IMG/VR virus record: IMGVR_UViG_3300042509_000353
Span: 1-46,670 of that record
Length of the DNA: 46,670 nucleotides
Direction: 5' to 3' (one strand)
Origin: a virus
A program made the position numbers and the translations under genes. Every line of letters begins with the position of its first letter. The stretch's first letter is position 1. The notes under the pieces are model-generated. The model was not told where the DNA came from. It made no database searches and saw nothing but the letters and a program-made list of their open reading frames with translations. Of this stretch, positions 4,975-12,930 are shown piece after piece.

Positions 4975-7473
4975 ATGGCAACGAATATCGACAAAGCGCT
5001 GTACCAACAACCCGTTGGCATCGACGCACTTGCAGAGCAAGAGTCCCCCATTGAAATCGAGATCGTTGATCCCGAAGAAGTCACCATTGGCATGGATGGT
5101 TTGGAGATCACAATGACTCCCGAGGATGACGATACGGAAGAAGGCTTTGCCGATAACTTGGCCGAGTACGTTTCTGCTAGCGTCTTGCAGTCACTTGCTG
5201 GAGACTTGGCAGGTGATATTGACAACGATAAAGCATCACGCAAAGAGTGGGAGAAGTCTTACGTTGAAGGTTTAAAACTTCTGGGCTTGCAGATGGAGGA
5301 GCGCACAGAACCTTGGAACGGTGCGTGCGGTGTGTTCCACCCCATGATTACAGAGGCGGTTGTTCGCTTCCAAGCCGAGACAATCACCGAGACGTTCCCT
5401 GCTCGTGGCCCTGTGCGTACAAAAATAGTTGGTAAAGATTCCCCAGAGACAAGGGAGAAAGCGGCCAACGTTGAAGAAGACATGAACTTTGAGTTGACAG
5501 AGAACATGGTGGAGTTCCGCGCTGAGCATGAGCGCATGCTGTGGTCACTTCCCGCTACCGGTTCCGCGTTTAAGAAGGTGTACTTTGATCCCAGCTTGGG
5601 ACGTCAAGTCTCGATGTTTATTCCTGCAGAAGACATCATCCTTCCATACGGCGCGACAGATTTAGATACATGCCACCGCGTCACGCATGTGATGCGCAAA
5701 ACAAAGAACGAGATTATCAAGCTTCAGCAGTCAGGGTTTTACCTTGACGACGTTGAGTTGTCTGACCCCACGCGTGAGCAGACAGAAATTCAGAAAGCCA
5801 AGGATAAAGAAACAGGCTTTAGCGACCTGAACGATGAGCGCTACATCTTGCTTGAGTGCCACGTTGACCTAGACCTTGAAGGCTACGAAGACGAGGACGA
5901 AGAGGGTGAGAAGACGGGCATCATGCTGCCCTATGTTGTAACCATCATCAAAGGCACGAACGATATCTTGTCTATTCGTAGAAATTGGAAAGAAGACGAT
6001 GACCTCAAACTTAAGCGCCAGCACTTCGTCCACTACCAATACATCCCCGGCTTCGGAGCCTACGGTTTTGGCTTGTTCCACCTCATCGGCGGCTTTGCCA
6101 AGTCTGCAACATCTCTCATGCGCCAACTGGTGGATGCGGGCACACTGTCAAACTTACCGGGTGGACTTAAGTCCCGTGGCCTTCGGATTAAAGGTGATGA
6201 CACACCGATTGCCCCCGGAGAGTGGCGAGATGTAGACATTGGTTCTGGCAACATTCGGGACAACATCCTGCCCCTGCCATACAAAGAGCCAAGCGCTACG
6301 CTATACAACTTGCTCAACAACATTGTTGAAGAAGGCCGCCGCTTCGCATCTACCTCAGACATGAAGGTCTCCGACATGAGCGCGAACGCGCCCGTGGGTA
6401 CAACGCTGGCGTTGCTAGAGAGACAGCTTAAGGTGATGTCCGCTGTGCAGGCTCGTGTGCACTTTGCATTGAAGCAAGAGTTAAAACTCTTGAAGAACCT
6501 GATCCGTGACTACACTGATCCAGACTACACGTACGATCCAGAGTACGGCAACCGCAAAGCTAAACAAGCGGACTATGACTTGGTGGACGTGATCCCTGTG
6601 TCTGACCCCAATGCGGCGACGATGAGCCAGCGTGTGGTGCAGTACCAAGCTGTGATCCAGATGGCGCAGATGGCTCCGGACATTTACAACTTGCCAGAGT
6701 TGCATCGCGGGATGCTGGACGTGTTGGGTATCAAGAATGCAGAAAAACTTGTACCGATTGAGGACGATCAGAAACCGATTGATCCAGTGCAAGAGAATCA
6801 GAACGCACTCAAGGGTACACCGCTCAAGGCGTTCCTGCACCAAGACCATCAGTCACATATCCAAGTGCACATGATGATGATGCAAGACCCAACGATTCAG
6901 CAGTTCATTGGCCAGAACCCACAGGCTCCCAAGATCATGGGAGCACTTACTGCGCACATTGCAGAACACGTTGGCTACAAAATGCGCCAGCAGATCGAGC
7001 AGCAGTTGGGTATGCCCCTGCCTCCCGAAGACGAGAAGTTGCCACCACAAGTGGAGATTGCGCTCTCGGCAATGATGGCTCAAGCGGCCAATCAGGTGTT
7101 GATGCAGAACCAAGCGCAAGCTGCCCAGCAGCAAGCACAGCAACAAGCACAAGACCCAGTCTTGCAGCTTCAGATGCAGGAGTTGCAGATCAAACAAGGC
7201 GAGCTGGAGTTGAAGAAACAAAAGATGATGATCGACGCCGCCATTGCTTCCGACAAGCAGTCGTTGGAAGAAGAAAAAGTCAAAGGCAACTTGGAGCTTG
7301 ACTCTCTCAAGGTTGGTGCGCAGATCAACGAGAGCAAAAGCAAACAACAGTTTGAGCAAGAGCGTGCTGGCGTGCAGCTGGGCACTGACATCGCAAAGAG
7401 TAAAGCCCAGATGGATTTACAAGCGCGAACTGCTGCGCTCTCAAACAGCAGGAACCAAGGTTCTAGAAAATGA
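4975..7473 (+). CDS. Portal protein
   Basis: The 832-residue product starts at ATG 4975 with AAGGA upstream, eight bases after terL. The dodecameric portal sits at one capsid vertex as the DNA channel and TerL docking site. Features are an acidic N-terminus, a central body with WNGACGVFHPMITEAVVRF and TGSAFKKVYFDP segments typical of podovirus-type portals, and a long Gln/Ala-rich helical C-terminal tail (residues ~640-830). The tail is compatible with a barrel-like coiled coil extending into the head, as in P22. Position after terL and size support the call. Confidence 0.88.
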   Translation: MATNIDKALYQQPVGIDALAEQESPIEIEIVDPEEVTIGMDGLEITMTPEDDDTEEGFADNLAEYVSASVLQSLAGDLAGDIDNDKASRKEWEKSYVEGLKLLGLQMEERTEPWNGACGVFHPMITEAVVRFQAETITETFPARGPVRTKIVGKDSPETREKAANVEEDMNFELTENMVEFRAEHERMLWSLPATGSAFKKVYFDPSLGRQVSMFIPAEDIILPYGATDLDTCHRVTHVMRKTKNEIIKLQQSGFYLDDVELSDPTREQTEIQKAKDKETGFSDLNDERYILLECHVDLDLEGYEDEDEEGEKTGIMLPYVVTIIKGTNDILSIRRNWKEDDDLKLKRQHFVHYQYIPGFGAYGFGLFHLIGGFAKSATSLMRQLVDAGTLSNLPGGLKSRGLRIKGDDTPIAPGEWRDVDIGSGNIRDNILPLPYKEPSATLYNLLNNIVEEGRRFASTSDMKVSDMSANAPVGTTLALLERQLKVMSAVQARVHFALKQELKLLKNLIRDYTDPDYTYDPEYGNRKAKQADYDLVDVIPVSDPNAATMSQRVVQYQAVIQMAQMAPDIYNLPELHRGMLDVLGIKNAEKLVPIEDDQKPIDPVQENQNALKGTPLKAFLHQDHQSHIQVHMMMMQDPTIQQFIGQNPQAPKIMGALTAHIAEHVGYKMRQQIEQQLGMPLPPEDEKLPPQVEIALSAMMAQAANQVLMQNQAQAAQQQAQQQAQDPVLQLQMQELQIKQGELELKKQKMMIDAAIASDKQSLEEEKVKGNLELDSLKVGAQINESKSKQQFEQERAGVQLGTDIAKSKAQMDLQARTAALSNSRNQGSRK

Positions 7474-7664
7474 TCCAAGAATTCGCACGCGTATTGCGCG
7501 AAAAATTACGCACTGACATGAACAACTACGCCGACGATCTCGCAGGCGGTTCGTGTCGATCATTTGAAGAATATCAAAAACTCTGTGGTGTTATTTCGGG
7601 TCTAGCACTCGCAGAGCGTTATCTAATCGACCTGCTGCAGAAAGTTGAAGAATCAGATGAGTAA
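7470..7664 (+). CDS. Small hypothetical protein after the portal
   Basis: The 64-residue product starts at ATG 7470, overlapping the portal stop by four bases (ATGA), so it is translationally coupled. It is helical with charged residues (MIQEFARVLREKLRTDMNNY) and a hydrophobic C-terminal helix (VISGLALAERYLIDLLQKV). No motif identifies a function. Genes of this size and place are common between portal and scaffold in related phages. Confidence 0.7.
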   Translation: MIQEFARVLREKLRTDMNNYADDLAGGSCRSFEEYQKLCGVISGLALAERYLIDLLQKVEESDE

Positions 7665-8088
7665 TCTTGATTTGTCTCCCGGTGCTTTTGCACTGCCTGA
7701 AACTATCGAGCCGATGGCGGCACCCGCCCCAGAAGCTACGGACGAAGAAAAAGCACGACAACTACCCGACCCCACAGGTTGGAAGATTTTGTGCGCTGTG
7801 CCAGACGTCTCTGAAAAGATTGAAGGCACTGATTTGTACAAACCAACAGCCACTATGCGTCAAGAAGAGCACTCAACAACCGTGCTGTTTGTGATGAAGG
7901 TTGGCCCAGATGCGTATAAAGACCCCGCCAAGTTCCCCGCAGGAGCATGGTGCAAAGAAGGTGATTTTGTGCTTGTACGTACGTATTCTGGTACGCGAGT
8001 CAAGATCTATGGCAAAGAGTTCCGTCTCATCAACGACGACCAAGTTGATGCTGTTGTGCAAGACCCTCGTGGAATAACCCACGCTTGA
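7657..8088 (+). CDS. GroES-like co-chaperonin
   Basis: The 143-residue product has a disordered proline-rich N-terminus of about 45 residues, then a Cpn10-like domain: PTGWKILCAVPDVSEKIEGT, a mobile-loop-like stretch (~residues 75-85), and the roof/barrel strand set GDFVLVRTYSGTRVKIYGKE followed by FRLINDDQVDAVVQDP. This matches the GroES order VGDxVLFxxYxGxEVKxxGxxYxxxxxxDIxAxx. Phage co-chaperonins such as T4 gp31 replace host GroES so that GroEL can fold the capsid protein. Position among head genes fits. ATG 7657 overlaps the previous gene by eight bases; an upstream TTG at 7645 is less likely. Function as a GroEL partner is inferred from homology seen by eye. Confidence 0.75.
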   Translation: MSNLDLSPGAFALPETIEPMAAPAPEATDEEKARQLPDPTGWKILCAVPDVSEKIEGTDLYKPTATMRQEEHSTTVLFVMKVGPDAYKDPAKFPAGAWCKEGDFVLVRTYSGTRVKIYGKEFRLINDDQVDAVVQDPRGITHA

Positions 8089-8098
8089 AGGAGTAAAA

Positions 8099-9049
8099 AT
8101 GGCTGAACCATATAAGTTCCCAGACGAAATTGAAGACAAGAACCCGCCCGAGATTGAAATTGAGGTGGAAGGCGAAGTTGACATAGAAATTGAAGACGAC
8201 ACGCCTGAACGTGACAGGGGCCGCAAGCCCTTGGACAAAGAAGTTCTTGATCCAACTGACGAAGAAATTGAGTCGTACTCCGACAAGGTGAAGAACCGAA
8301 TCAAAGAGCTGACGCACGCCCGTCATGACGAGCGCCGAGTCAAAGAAGCCACGATGCGGGAGAAACAAGAGCTTGAGCGTCTTGCACAACATCTTGTAGA
8401 AGAAAACAAAAGACTTAAACAAAACGTATATACTGGGCAGGAAGCAGTAATTGAGGGTGCTAAACAGCGTGCCGACTCCGAACTGGACATGGCGCGTCGC
8501 AAACTCAAAGCAGCACAGGAGTCTTTTGACACGGACGCCATCATTGAAGCTCAAGAAGCGGTGATGGATGCCAAAATAAAAGTTGAACAAACAAAAAATT
8601 ATCGTCCTGCCCCTTTACAGGAAGAAAATTTTGAGGTACAAACTCAACAAACCCAGCCTGCGAAGGCTGAACCGGACGAAAAAACGCTGCGCTGGCAGGC
8701 TAAAAACCAGTGGTTCGGGTCACAAGGGTTTGAAGAATACACCAGCTACGCACTAGGGCTGCATCAAAAACTAGTCACAAACGGGGTTGACCCCCGCTCT
8801 GAGGAATACTTCGAGCAGATTGATGCTCGCATGAGGTCGACGTTCCCTGATATTTTCAGTGGATCACGAGACAAAAGGTCTGGTGAGGCAGTCAAGAAGC
8901 CTTCCACGGTCGTTGCTTCTGCGTCTCGTTCTACGAGTGCAGGAAAGGTGAAGCTAACTACGACGCAAGTTGCGTTGGCTAAAAAGTATGGACTAACCCC
9001 GCAGCAGTATGCTGCTGAAGTGATGAAACTGGAGAGACAGAATGGCTGA
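8099..9049 (+). CDS. Probable scaffolding protein
   Basis: The 316-residue product follows GAAGGAG at a good distance. The N-terminus is extremely acidic and repetitive (EIEIEVEGEVDIEIEDD). The middle (residues ~65-170) is a long charged helix with heptad character, and the C-terminus is basic (TTQVALAKKYGLTPQQYAAE). An acidic, coiled-coil, low-complexity protein between portal and capsid genes is the usual profile of a scaffold, which organises coat subunits and leaves before maturation. No protease motif is seen, so it is not evidently a fused protease-scaffold. Confidence 0.75.
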   Translation: MAEPYKFPDEIEDKNPPEIEIEVEGEVDIEIEDDTPERDRGRKPLDKEVLDPTDEEIESYSDKVKNRIKELTHARHDERRVKEATMREKQELERLAQHLVEENKRLKQNVYTGQEAVIEGAKQRADSELDMARRKLKAAQESFDTDAIIEAQEAVMDAKIKVEQTKNYRPAPLQEENFEVQTQQTQPAKAEPDEKTLRWQAKNQWFGSQGFEEYTSYALGLHQKLVTNGVDPRSEEYFEQIDARMRSTFPDIFSGSRDKRSGEAVKKPSTVVASASRSTSAGKVKLTTTQVALAKKYGLTPQQYAAEVMKLERQNG

Positions 9050-9500
9050 AACACAAGACCGCACACAACGTGATTTAAAAACACGCGAAAAACAAACTCG
9101 ATACGTTTACAAACCGTCGAGTGCCCTGCCCGATCCGACACCTGATCCAGATTTTGAGTTCCGCTATATTGCGACTCATGTTCTGGGACAAGCTGATCCA
9201 ACCAACGTGTCTCGCAAGACTCGCGACGGCTGGGTACCGGTTAAGGCAGTAGACCATCCGGAATTGATGATTGAGGGACACCCCGTTACTGGCAACGTTG
9301 AGATTGGCGGACTTATGCTTTGCAAGATTCATAAGGGTCAGTTGGCTGCAATGGCGGAGTACTACAGCAATCAAGCTCAAAACCAGATGGACTCAGTGGA
9401 CAACCACTTCATGCGAAATAATGACCCAAGGATGCCGTTGTTTTCCGACCGCAAGTCGACTTCAACACGCGGAAATGGGTTTGGTTCTGGTTCTAAATAA
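9042..9500 (+). CDS. Hypothetical virion-region protein
   Basis: The 152-residue product begins inside the scaffold's last codons (eight-base overlap), implying coupled translation. It has a basic N-terminus, a compact middle (GWVPVKAVDHPELMIEGHPV, GGLMLCKIHKGQLAAMAEYY) and a low-complexity Ser/Gly tail. No catalytic signature is visible. Location between scaffold and decoration gene suggests a head or assembly protein, but the function is unknown. Confidence 0.75.
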   Translation: MAETQDRTQRDLKTREKQTRYVYKPSSALPDPTPDPDFEFRYIATHVLGQADPTNVSRKTRDGWVPVKAVDHPELMIEGHPVTGNVEIGGLMLCKIHKGQLAAMAEYYSNQAQNQMDSVDNHFMRNNDPRMPLFSDRKSTSTRGNGFGSGSK

Positions 9501-9515
9501 ACATAGGAGTCTTTT

Positions 9516-10346
9516 ATGGCTTATCCGGTTATCGACGCCCCTTACGGGCTAAAACCGATCAATTTGATCGGAGGTCAGGTATTTGCGGGTTCTACTCGTG
9601 AGTATCCGATTACAAACGGTTACTCTACAAACATTTTCTACGGCGATTACGTAGGTTTGTCTCGTGGTGAAATCGTGCGTCTGTCTGTGTCTACTGGCAC
9701 AGCAGGCAATCAAACAGGTATCTTCTTGGGATGCTCGTTTACTAACCCCGTTACAAAACAAAAGCAATTCCAGCAATACTGGCCTGCATCAACTGCAGCT
9801 GGTGACGCTGTTGCGATTGTTTGTGATGATCCTGACACGGTGTTTAAAGGTGTCGTTTGTTCTGCTACTACTGCTGTTGCTTCTGGCGCTCGCGCCATGA
9901 TTGGCCAAAACTTGGCCATGATTAACAACACAGGTAGCACTGCAACTGGCAACTCTAAAAATGCCATTCTTGCACCGAGCGACACTCCTGCAACCACCTC
10001 TTCCTTGCCCGTTCGCGTGCTTGGTTTGGTGACTGACACGGCTGTTACTTTAGGTACAGTAACTTATACCAGCATTTCTACCGCTACCGTAACTTGCTCG
10101 GCTTTGCCGTTCGCGTTGCCTGTTGGTACAGACGTTGGTTCGCTGGATTCAAATGGACAGTACATTTCTTCCGGTTCTTTTGTCGACACCGCCGCATCCG
10201 CCGGTGCTACATCGTTTATTTTGAATCAAGCTCCCGCTGTTGCGTTTGGTGCTAGCTCTACGCTTGTGCTCATGCAGTACCCAGAGATCTTGGTCAAAAT
10301 TAACTTTGGTCAGCATCAGTACTATGCTGGCACCAGCATTGCTTAA
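9516..10346 (+). CDS. Probable head decoration or accessory capsid protein
   Basis: The 276-residue product begins at ATG 9516 with AGGAG upstream. It is Thr/Ser/Ala/Gly-rich with alternating short hydrophobic stretches, a predicted beta-rich virion protein with no charged catalytic cluster. It lies directly before the major capsid gene, where many phages encode a cement protein that stabilises the expanded shell. The C-terminus (LVKINFGQHQYYAGTSIA) looks like an ordered end strand. The role is inferred from position and composition. Confidence 0.65.
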   Translation: MAYPVIDAPYGLKPINLIGGQVFAGSTREYPITNGYSTNIFYGDYVGLSRGEIVRLSVSTGTAGNQTGIFLGCSFTNPVTKQKQFQQYWPASTAAGDAVAIVCDDPDTVFKGVVCSATTAVASGARAMIGQNLAMINNTGSTATGNSKNAILAPSDTPATTSSLPVRVLGLVTDTAVTLGTVTYTSISTATVTCSALPFALPVGTDVGSLDSNGQYISSGSFVDTAASAGATSFILNQAPAVAFGASSTLVLMQYPEILVKINFGQHQYYAGTSIA

Positions 10347-10359
10347 GGAGTAATTTAAA

Positions 10360-11271
10360 ATGGCTATTTCACGCGCACAACTACTTAAAGAACTCCTCCC
10401 GGGCCTGAACGCTTTGTTTGGTTTGGAGTACGCTCGTTACGGCGAAGAGCACAAAGAACTCTACGAAACAGAGAAATCTGAGCGTTCTTTTGAAGAAGAG
10501 ACAAAACTGTCTGGTTTCTCTGCTGCACCTGTTAAGAGTGAGGGCTCTGCCATCGCTTATGACAATGCACAGGAAGCTTTCACAGCACGTTACAACCACG
10601 AGACTATTGCTCTGGGCTTCTCCATCACGGAAGAAGCTGTGGAAGATAACTTGTATGACAGCCTGTCTGCTCGTTACACCAAAGCCTTGGCTCGCGCTAT
10701 GTCTTACACCAAGCAGGTTAAAGCTGCAAACGTTATCAACAATGGTTTCTCTGCCGCTTATCCCGGTGGCGACGGCGTTGCTTTGTTTAGCACTGCACAC
10801 CCCTTGGTCAACGGCGCTACTAACAGCAACCGTCCATCAACAAACGCTGATTTGAACGAAACTTCTCTTGAGAATGCCGTTATTCAAATCGCCGCTTGGA
10901 CTGATGAGCGCGGTCTGTTGATCGCTGCCAAGCCACGTAAGTTGATTGTTCCACCTGCACTGATGTTCGTTGCAACTCGTTTGCTTGAGACTTCTTTGCG
11001 TGTTGGCACAACCGACAACGACATTAACGCGCTCAAGAACAACGGTTCTATCCCTGAAGGCTACACCGTTAACCACTTCTTGACCGACAATAATGCTTGG
11101 TTCTTGTGTACAGATGTACCTAACGGTTTGAAGCACTTCGAACGCACTCCATTGCAAAACTCAATGGATGGGGATTTTGATACCGGCAACGTCCGTTACA
11201 AGGCCCGTGAGCGTTACAGCTTTGGCTGGTCTGACCCTCTGGGTGTCTTCGGTTCACCCGGTACATCCTGA
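10360..11271 (+). CDS. Major capsid protein
   Basis: The 303-residue product follows AAGGAG. Its composition is that of an HK97-fold coat protein: an N-terminal helix (LLKELLPGLNALFGLEYARY), an E-loop-like segment, a spine-helix region around SARYTKALARAMSYTKQVKA, and a P-domain/A-domain half containing GDGVALFSTAHPLVNGATNS and LIAAKPRKLIVPPALMFVAT, strings characteristic of Mu-type/T4-unrelated coat proteins in aquatic phages. No N-terminal protease-cleaved delta domain is obvious. It is followed by an intrinsic terminator, as expected for a highly expressed gene. Confidence 0.88.
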   Translation: MAISRAQLLKELLPGLNALFGLEYARYGEEHKELYETEKSERSFEEETKLSGFSAAPVKSEGSAIAYDNAQEAFTARYNHETIALGFSITEEAVEDNLYDSLSARYTKALARAMSYTKQVKAANVINNGFSAAYPGGDGVALFSTAHPLVNGATNSNRPSTNADLNETSLENAVIQIAAWTDERGLLIAAKPRKLIVPPALMFVATRLLETSLRVGTTDNDINALKNNGSIPEGYTVNHFLTDNNAWFLCTDVPNGLKHFERTPLQNSMDGDFDTGNVRYKARERYSFGWSDPLGVFGSPGTS

Positions 11272-11293
11272 AATTAGTACCAAAAGTACTACT

Positions 11294-11318
11294 AAAAGGG
11301 CCCCGAAGGGCCCTTTTT
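11294..11318 (+). terminator. Intrinsic terminator after the major capsid gene
   Basis: AAAAGGGCCC (11294-11303) and GGGCCCTTTT flank a CGAA tetraloop (11304-11307), followed by TTTTTCTTT. This is a strong canonical terminator 22 bases after the capsid stop. It separates the head operon from the inserted endonuclease gene. Confidence 0.85.
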
Positions 11319-11327
11319 CTTTGGGTG

Positions 11328-11355
11328 TTGATTTTTGTTTTGGTTGTGGTATATT
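11328..11355 (+). promoter_or_regulatory. Promoter of the HNH endonuclease gene
   Basis: TTGATT (11328-11333), a 16-bp spacer and TATATT (11350-11355) form a sigma70-type promoter, with TGG before the -10 making it extended. The TTGTGGTATAnT string matches the leftward promoter near 2457. The predicted start, about 11361-11363, falls inside the hairpin at 11357-11374. Confidence 0.6.
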
Positions 11356-11356
11356 A

Positions 11357-11374
11357 CCTGTGTCGTAACACAGG
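11357..11374 (+). promoter_or_regulatory. Hairpin overlapping the endonuclease ribosome site
   Basis: CCTGTGT (11357-11363) pairs with ACACAGG (11368-11374) around CGTA. The 3' arm includes the first bases of the AGGAG ribosome site (11372-11376). Transcripts entering from upstream would hide this site, while transcripts starting near 11362 would lack the 5' arm and leave it free. Confidence 0.55.
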
Positions 11375-11381
11375 AGCTAAC

Positions 11382-11975
11382 GTGGACACTACCAACTTGC
11401 CCAAGACCCGCGCCGAAGCTAAAGCTACTGGTGCCAAGTATTATTTCACTGGACAGCCTTGCAAGCACGGGCACATAGTTGCACGCAAAACCAAAGGCGC
11501 GTGTGTAGAATGTTTAAAAGTTGAGTGGGAAAAAGGCAGTAGCAACCGCGCGGAGTACTTCAAGCAGTACAACAAGTCAGATGCAGGTGGAGAAGCTAAA
11601 CAGCGGTATTATGAGAAAAATAGGGCACAGGTTATTGCCCGCGCACAAGCACGTCCCACAACAGAAAAACAGGCGTACAAGAATAAGTACAAGCAAAGTA
11701 ACCCTGACTTGTACAAAACACTTACCAGTTTTCGCCGTCGTCGGTTTCGTGATGCCACCCCGCCGTGGCTGACGCACAAACAAAAATCTGAAATACGCCA
11801 GCTTTATCAGATAGCCATTACCATGTCCAAGACCACTGGCGAACAATACGTGGTCGACCACATCGTGCCATTGCAATCGCATGAAGTCTGTGGCTTGCAT
11901 GTCCCGTGGAACCTGCGCGTCATCACGCAAGAAGAAAATTTAAAGAAATCAAACAAACTTGTTGCGCCCAAGTAA
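11382..11975 (+). CDS. HNH (homing-type) endonuclease
   Basis: I take GTG 11382 as the start because AGGAG lies five bases upstream; an in-frame TTG at 11325 would place the promoter inside the gene. The 197-residue product has an N-terminal zinc-finger-like region (C27, H31, C41, C44), a long basic helical linker, and an HNH core: D159-H160 in VVDHIVPL, H173 in GLHVPWNL, N177, N186 and N191. Such free-standing nucleases cut phage genes lacking the insert and spread by repair. It sits between the capsid terminator and the next structural operon with its own promoter, which marks it as a mobile insertion. Confidence 0.88.
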   Translation: MDTTNLPKTRAEAKATGAKYYFTGQPCKHGHIVARKTKGACVECLKVEWEKGSSNRAEYFKQYNKSDAGGEAKQRYYEKNRAQVIARAQARPTTEKQAYKNKYKQSNPDLYKTLTSFRRRRFRDATPPWLTHKQKSEIRQLYQIAITMSKTTGEQYVVDHIVPLQSHEVCGLHVPWNLRVITQEENLKKSNKLVAPK

Positions 11976-11990
11976 GCGTAGTGGTATAAA
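11962..11990 (+). promoter_or_regulatory. Promoter of the second structural operon
   Basis: TTGCGC (11962-11967), a 17-bp spacer and TATAAA (11985-11990) preceded by TGG form an extended -10 promoter, partly within the last codons of the endonuclease. Transcription would begin near 11997, at the base of the leader hairpins, and would serve the genes from 12079 on. Confidence 0.55.
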
Positions 11991-11999
11991 CAAAGTAAT

Positions 12000-12067
12000 C
12001 CGGGATCACCGGTGCATCAAACAGTCCCGGCTGACGACATACAGATTGATGCACTTAACTTGTATGT
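12000..12067 (+). promoter_or_regulatory. Structured 5' leader: two hairpins with complementary loops
   Basis: Hairpin 1: CCGGGA (12000-12005) pairs with TCCCGG (12025-12030). Hairpin 2: ACATACA (12037-12043) pairs with TGTATGT (12061-12067). GTGCATCAA in loop 1 (12012-12020) is perfectly complementary to TTGATGCAC in loop 2 (12046-12054), allowing a nine-pair kissing interaction. The AAGGA ribosome site (12068-12072) follows hairpin 2 immediately, and the ATG is at 12079. Translation control or mRNA stabilisation is inferred. It does not match a riboswitch I know. Confidence 0.6.
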
Positions 12068-12078
12068 AAGGAAACATC

Positions 12079-12576
12079 ATGGGATTCGCATCACACCTTG
12101 GCCCTTGGCTGCTCGGCACTGTTAAAAACACTACTGGCACAACTGCTGGCTCTATTCGCAACATGGGCGCAACTACTGTTGCCCAAACTTATACGGCTCC
12201 TGCTTCTGTTATTTTGGCAAGCCCCACAGCACAACAGATGTTTGTGCTTCCTGCTGGCGCTAAGATTCTTCGCTTTGGCCTTGAAGTAAATGTTGCCTTG
12301 ACTGGCGCTACTAACTGCGGCGTTACCATTGGCAGTTCTGGCACGGCTAACCTGTACATGACAACAGTCAACACGGGCACTTCAGCGGTTCAGACTTCTC
12401 CAGCTACCATCGCAGCGGCAACTTCAGGTGTTTATGACAGCATCGGCACAACAGACGCAATCATCTTTGGTACGTTTACCGCAGCCACTGCTGACGCTAC
12501 TGCTGGTACGATTACTGTTACTGTTGAGTACATCGTGCGCGATTCTGATGGTGCTGCTAACCCTAGCCAAGTCTGA
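12079..12576 (+). CDS. Hypothetical beta-rich virion protein
   Basis: The 165-residue product follows AAGGAAACATC and is the first gene behind the structured leader. It is Thr/Ala/Gly-rich with few charges, predicted beta-sandwich-like (VILASPTAQQMFVLPAGAKI, AGTITVTVEYIVRDSDGA). That profile suits a decoration or fibre-associated protein. A nearby gene of similar style follows. No family is recognised, and a virion location is inferred from composition and operon. Confidence 0.7.
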   Translation: MGFASHLGPWLLGTVKNTTGTTAGSIRNMGATTVAQTYTAPASVILASPTAQQMFVLPAGAKILRFGLEVNVALTGATNCGVTIGSSGTANLYMTTVNTGTSAVQTSPATIAAATSGVYDSIGTTDAIIFGTFTAATADATAGTITVTVEYIVRDSDGAANPSQV

Positions 12577-12588
12577 TAGGAGCGTAAA

Positions 12589-12930
12589 ATGCGCCCAGTC
12601 AGACTAACCGTTAGGGGAGTCGGTAACTCCAACGTCTATCCAGTAGATACCTATGTATCCCCTGCAAATTGGGGGCTTGCGTTGGTAATTACTGGAACGG
12701 TGAATGCCTATGTCCAATACACGTTTGACGATGTATTTGCTGCGGGATTTACTCCCTCTTCAGCAACATGGTTCTATCACCCGTCCACACCTTCTGGAAC
12801 ACCAGCAACAGCGAACTTTAACGGAAACATTGCGTATCCTTGCACAGGTGTTCGTTTAGTTTTAGACACTGGCACTACAGGTTCTGCAACATTGACCATT
12901 ATCCAAGCCGGTGGCGGAGGATTATCATGA
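12589..12930 (+). CDS. Hypothetical small beta-rich virion protein
   Basis: The 113-residue product starts at ATG 12589 after AGGAG. It is beta-rich with aromatic residues and ends in a glycine run (IIQAGGGGLS). No enzymatic motif is visible. Its stop overlaps the next start by four bases (ATGA). It is probably a virion structural or assembly protein of the same operon. Confidence 0.7.
   Translation: MRPVRLTVRGVGNSNVYPVDTYVSPANWGLALVITGTVNAYVQYTFDDVFAAGFTPSSATWFYHPSTPSGTPATANFNGNIAYPCTGVRLVLDTGTTGSATLTIIQAGGGGLS

Noticed and set aside
6853-7359. 168-codon minus-strand frame opposite the portal gene
   Set aside because: Leu-rich shadow of the Gln-rich portal tail; no ribosome site or independent context.
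11325-11381. Upstream TTG start for the HNH gene
   Set aside because: It would encode a hydrophobic stretch over the promoter and hairpin; GTG 11382 has AGGAG at proper spacing.
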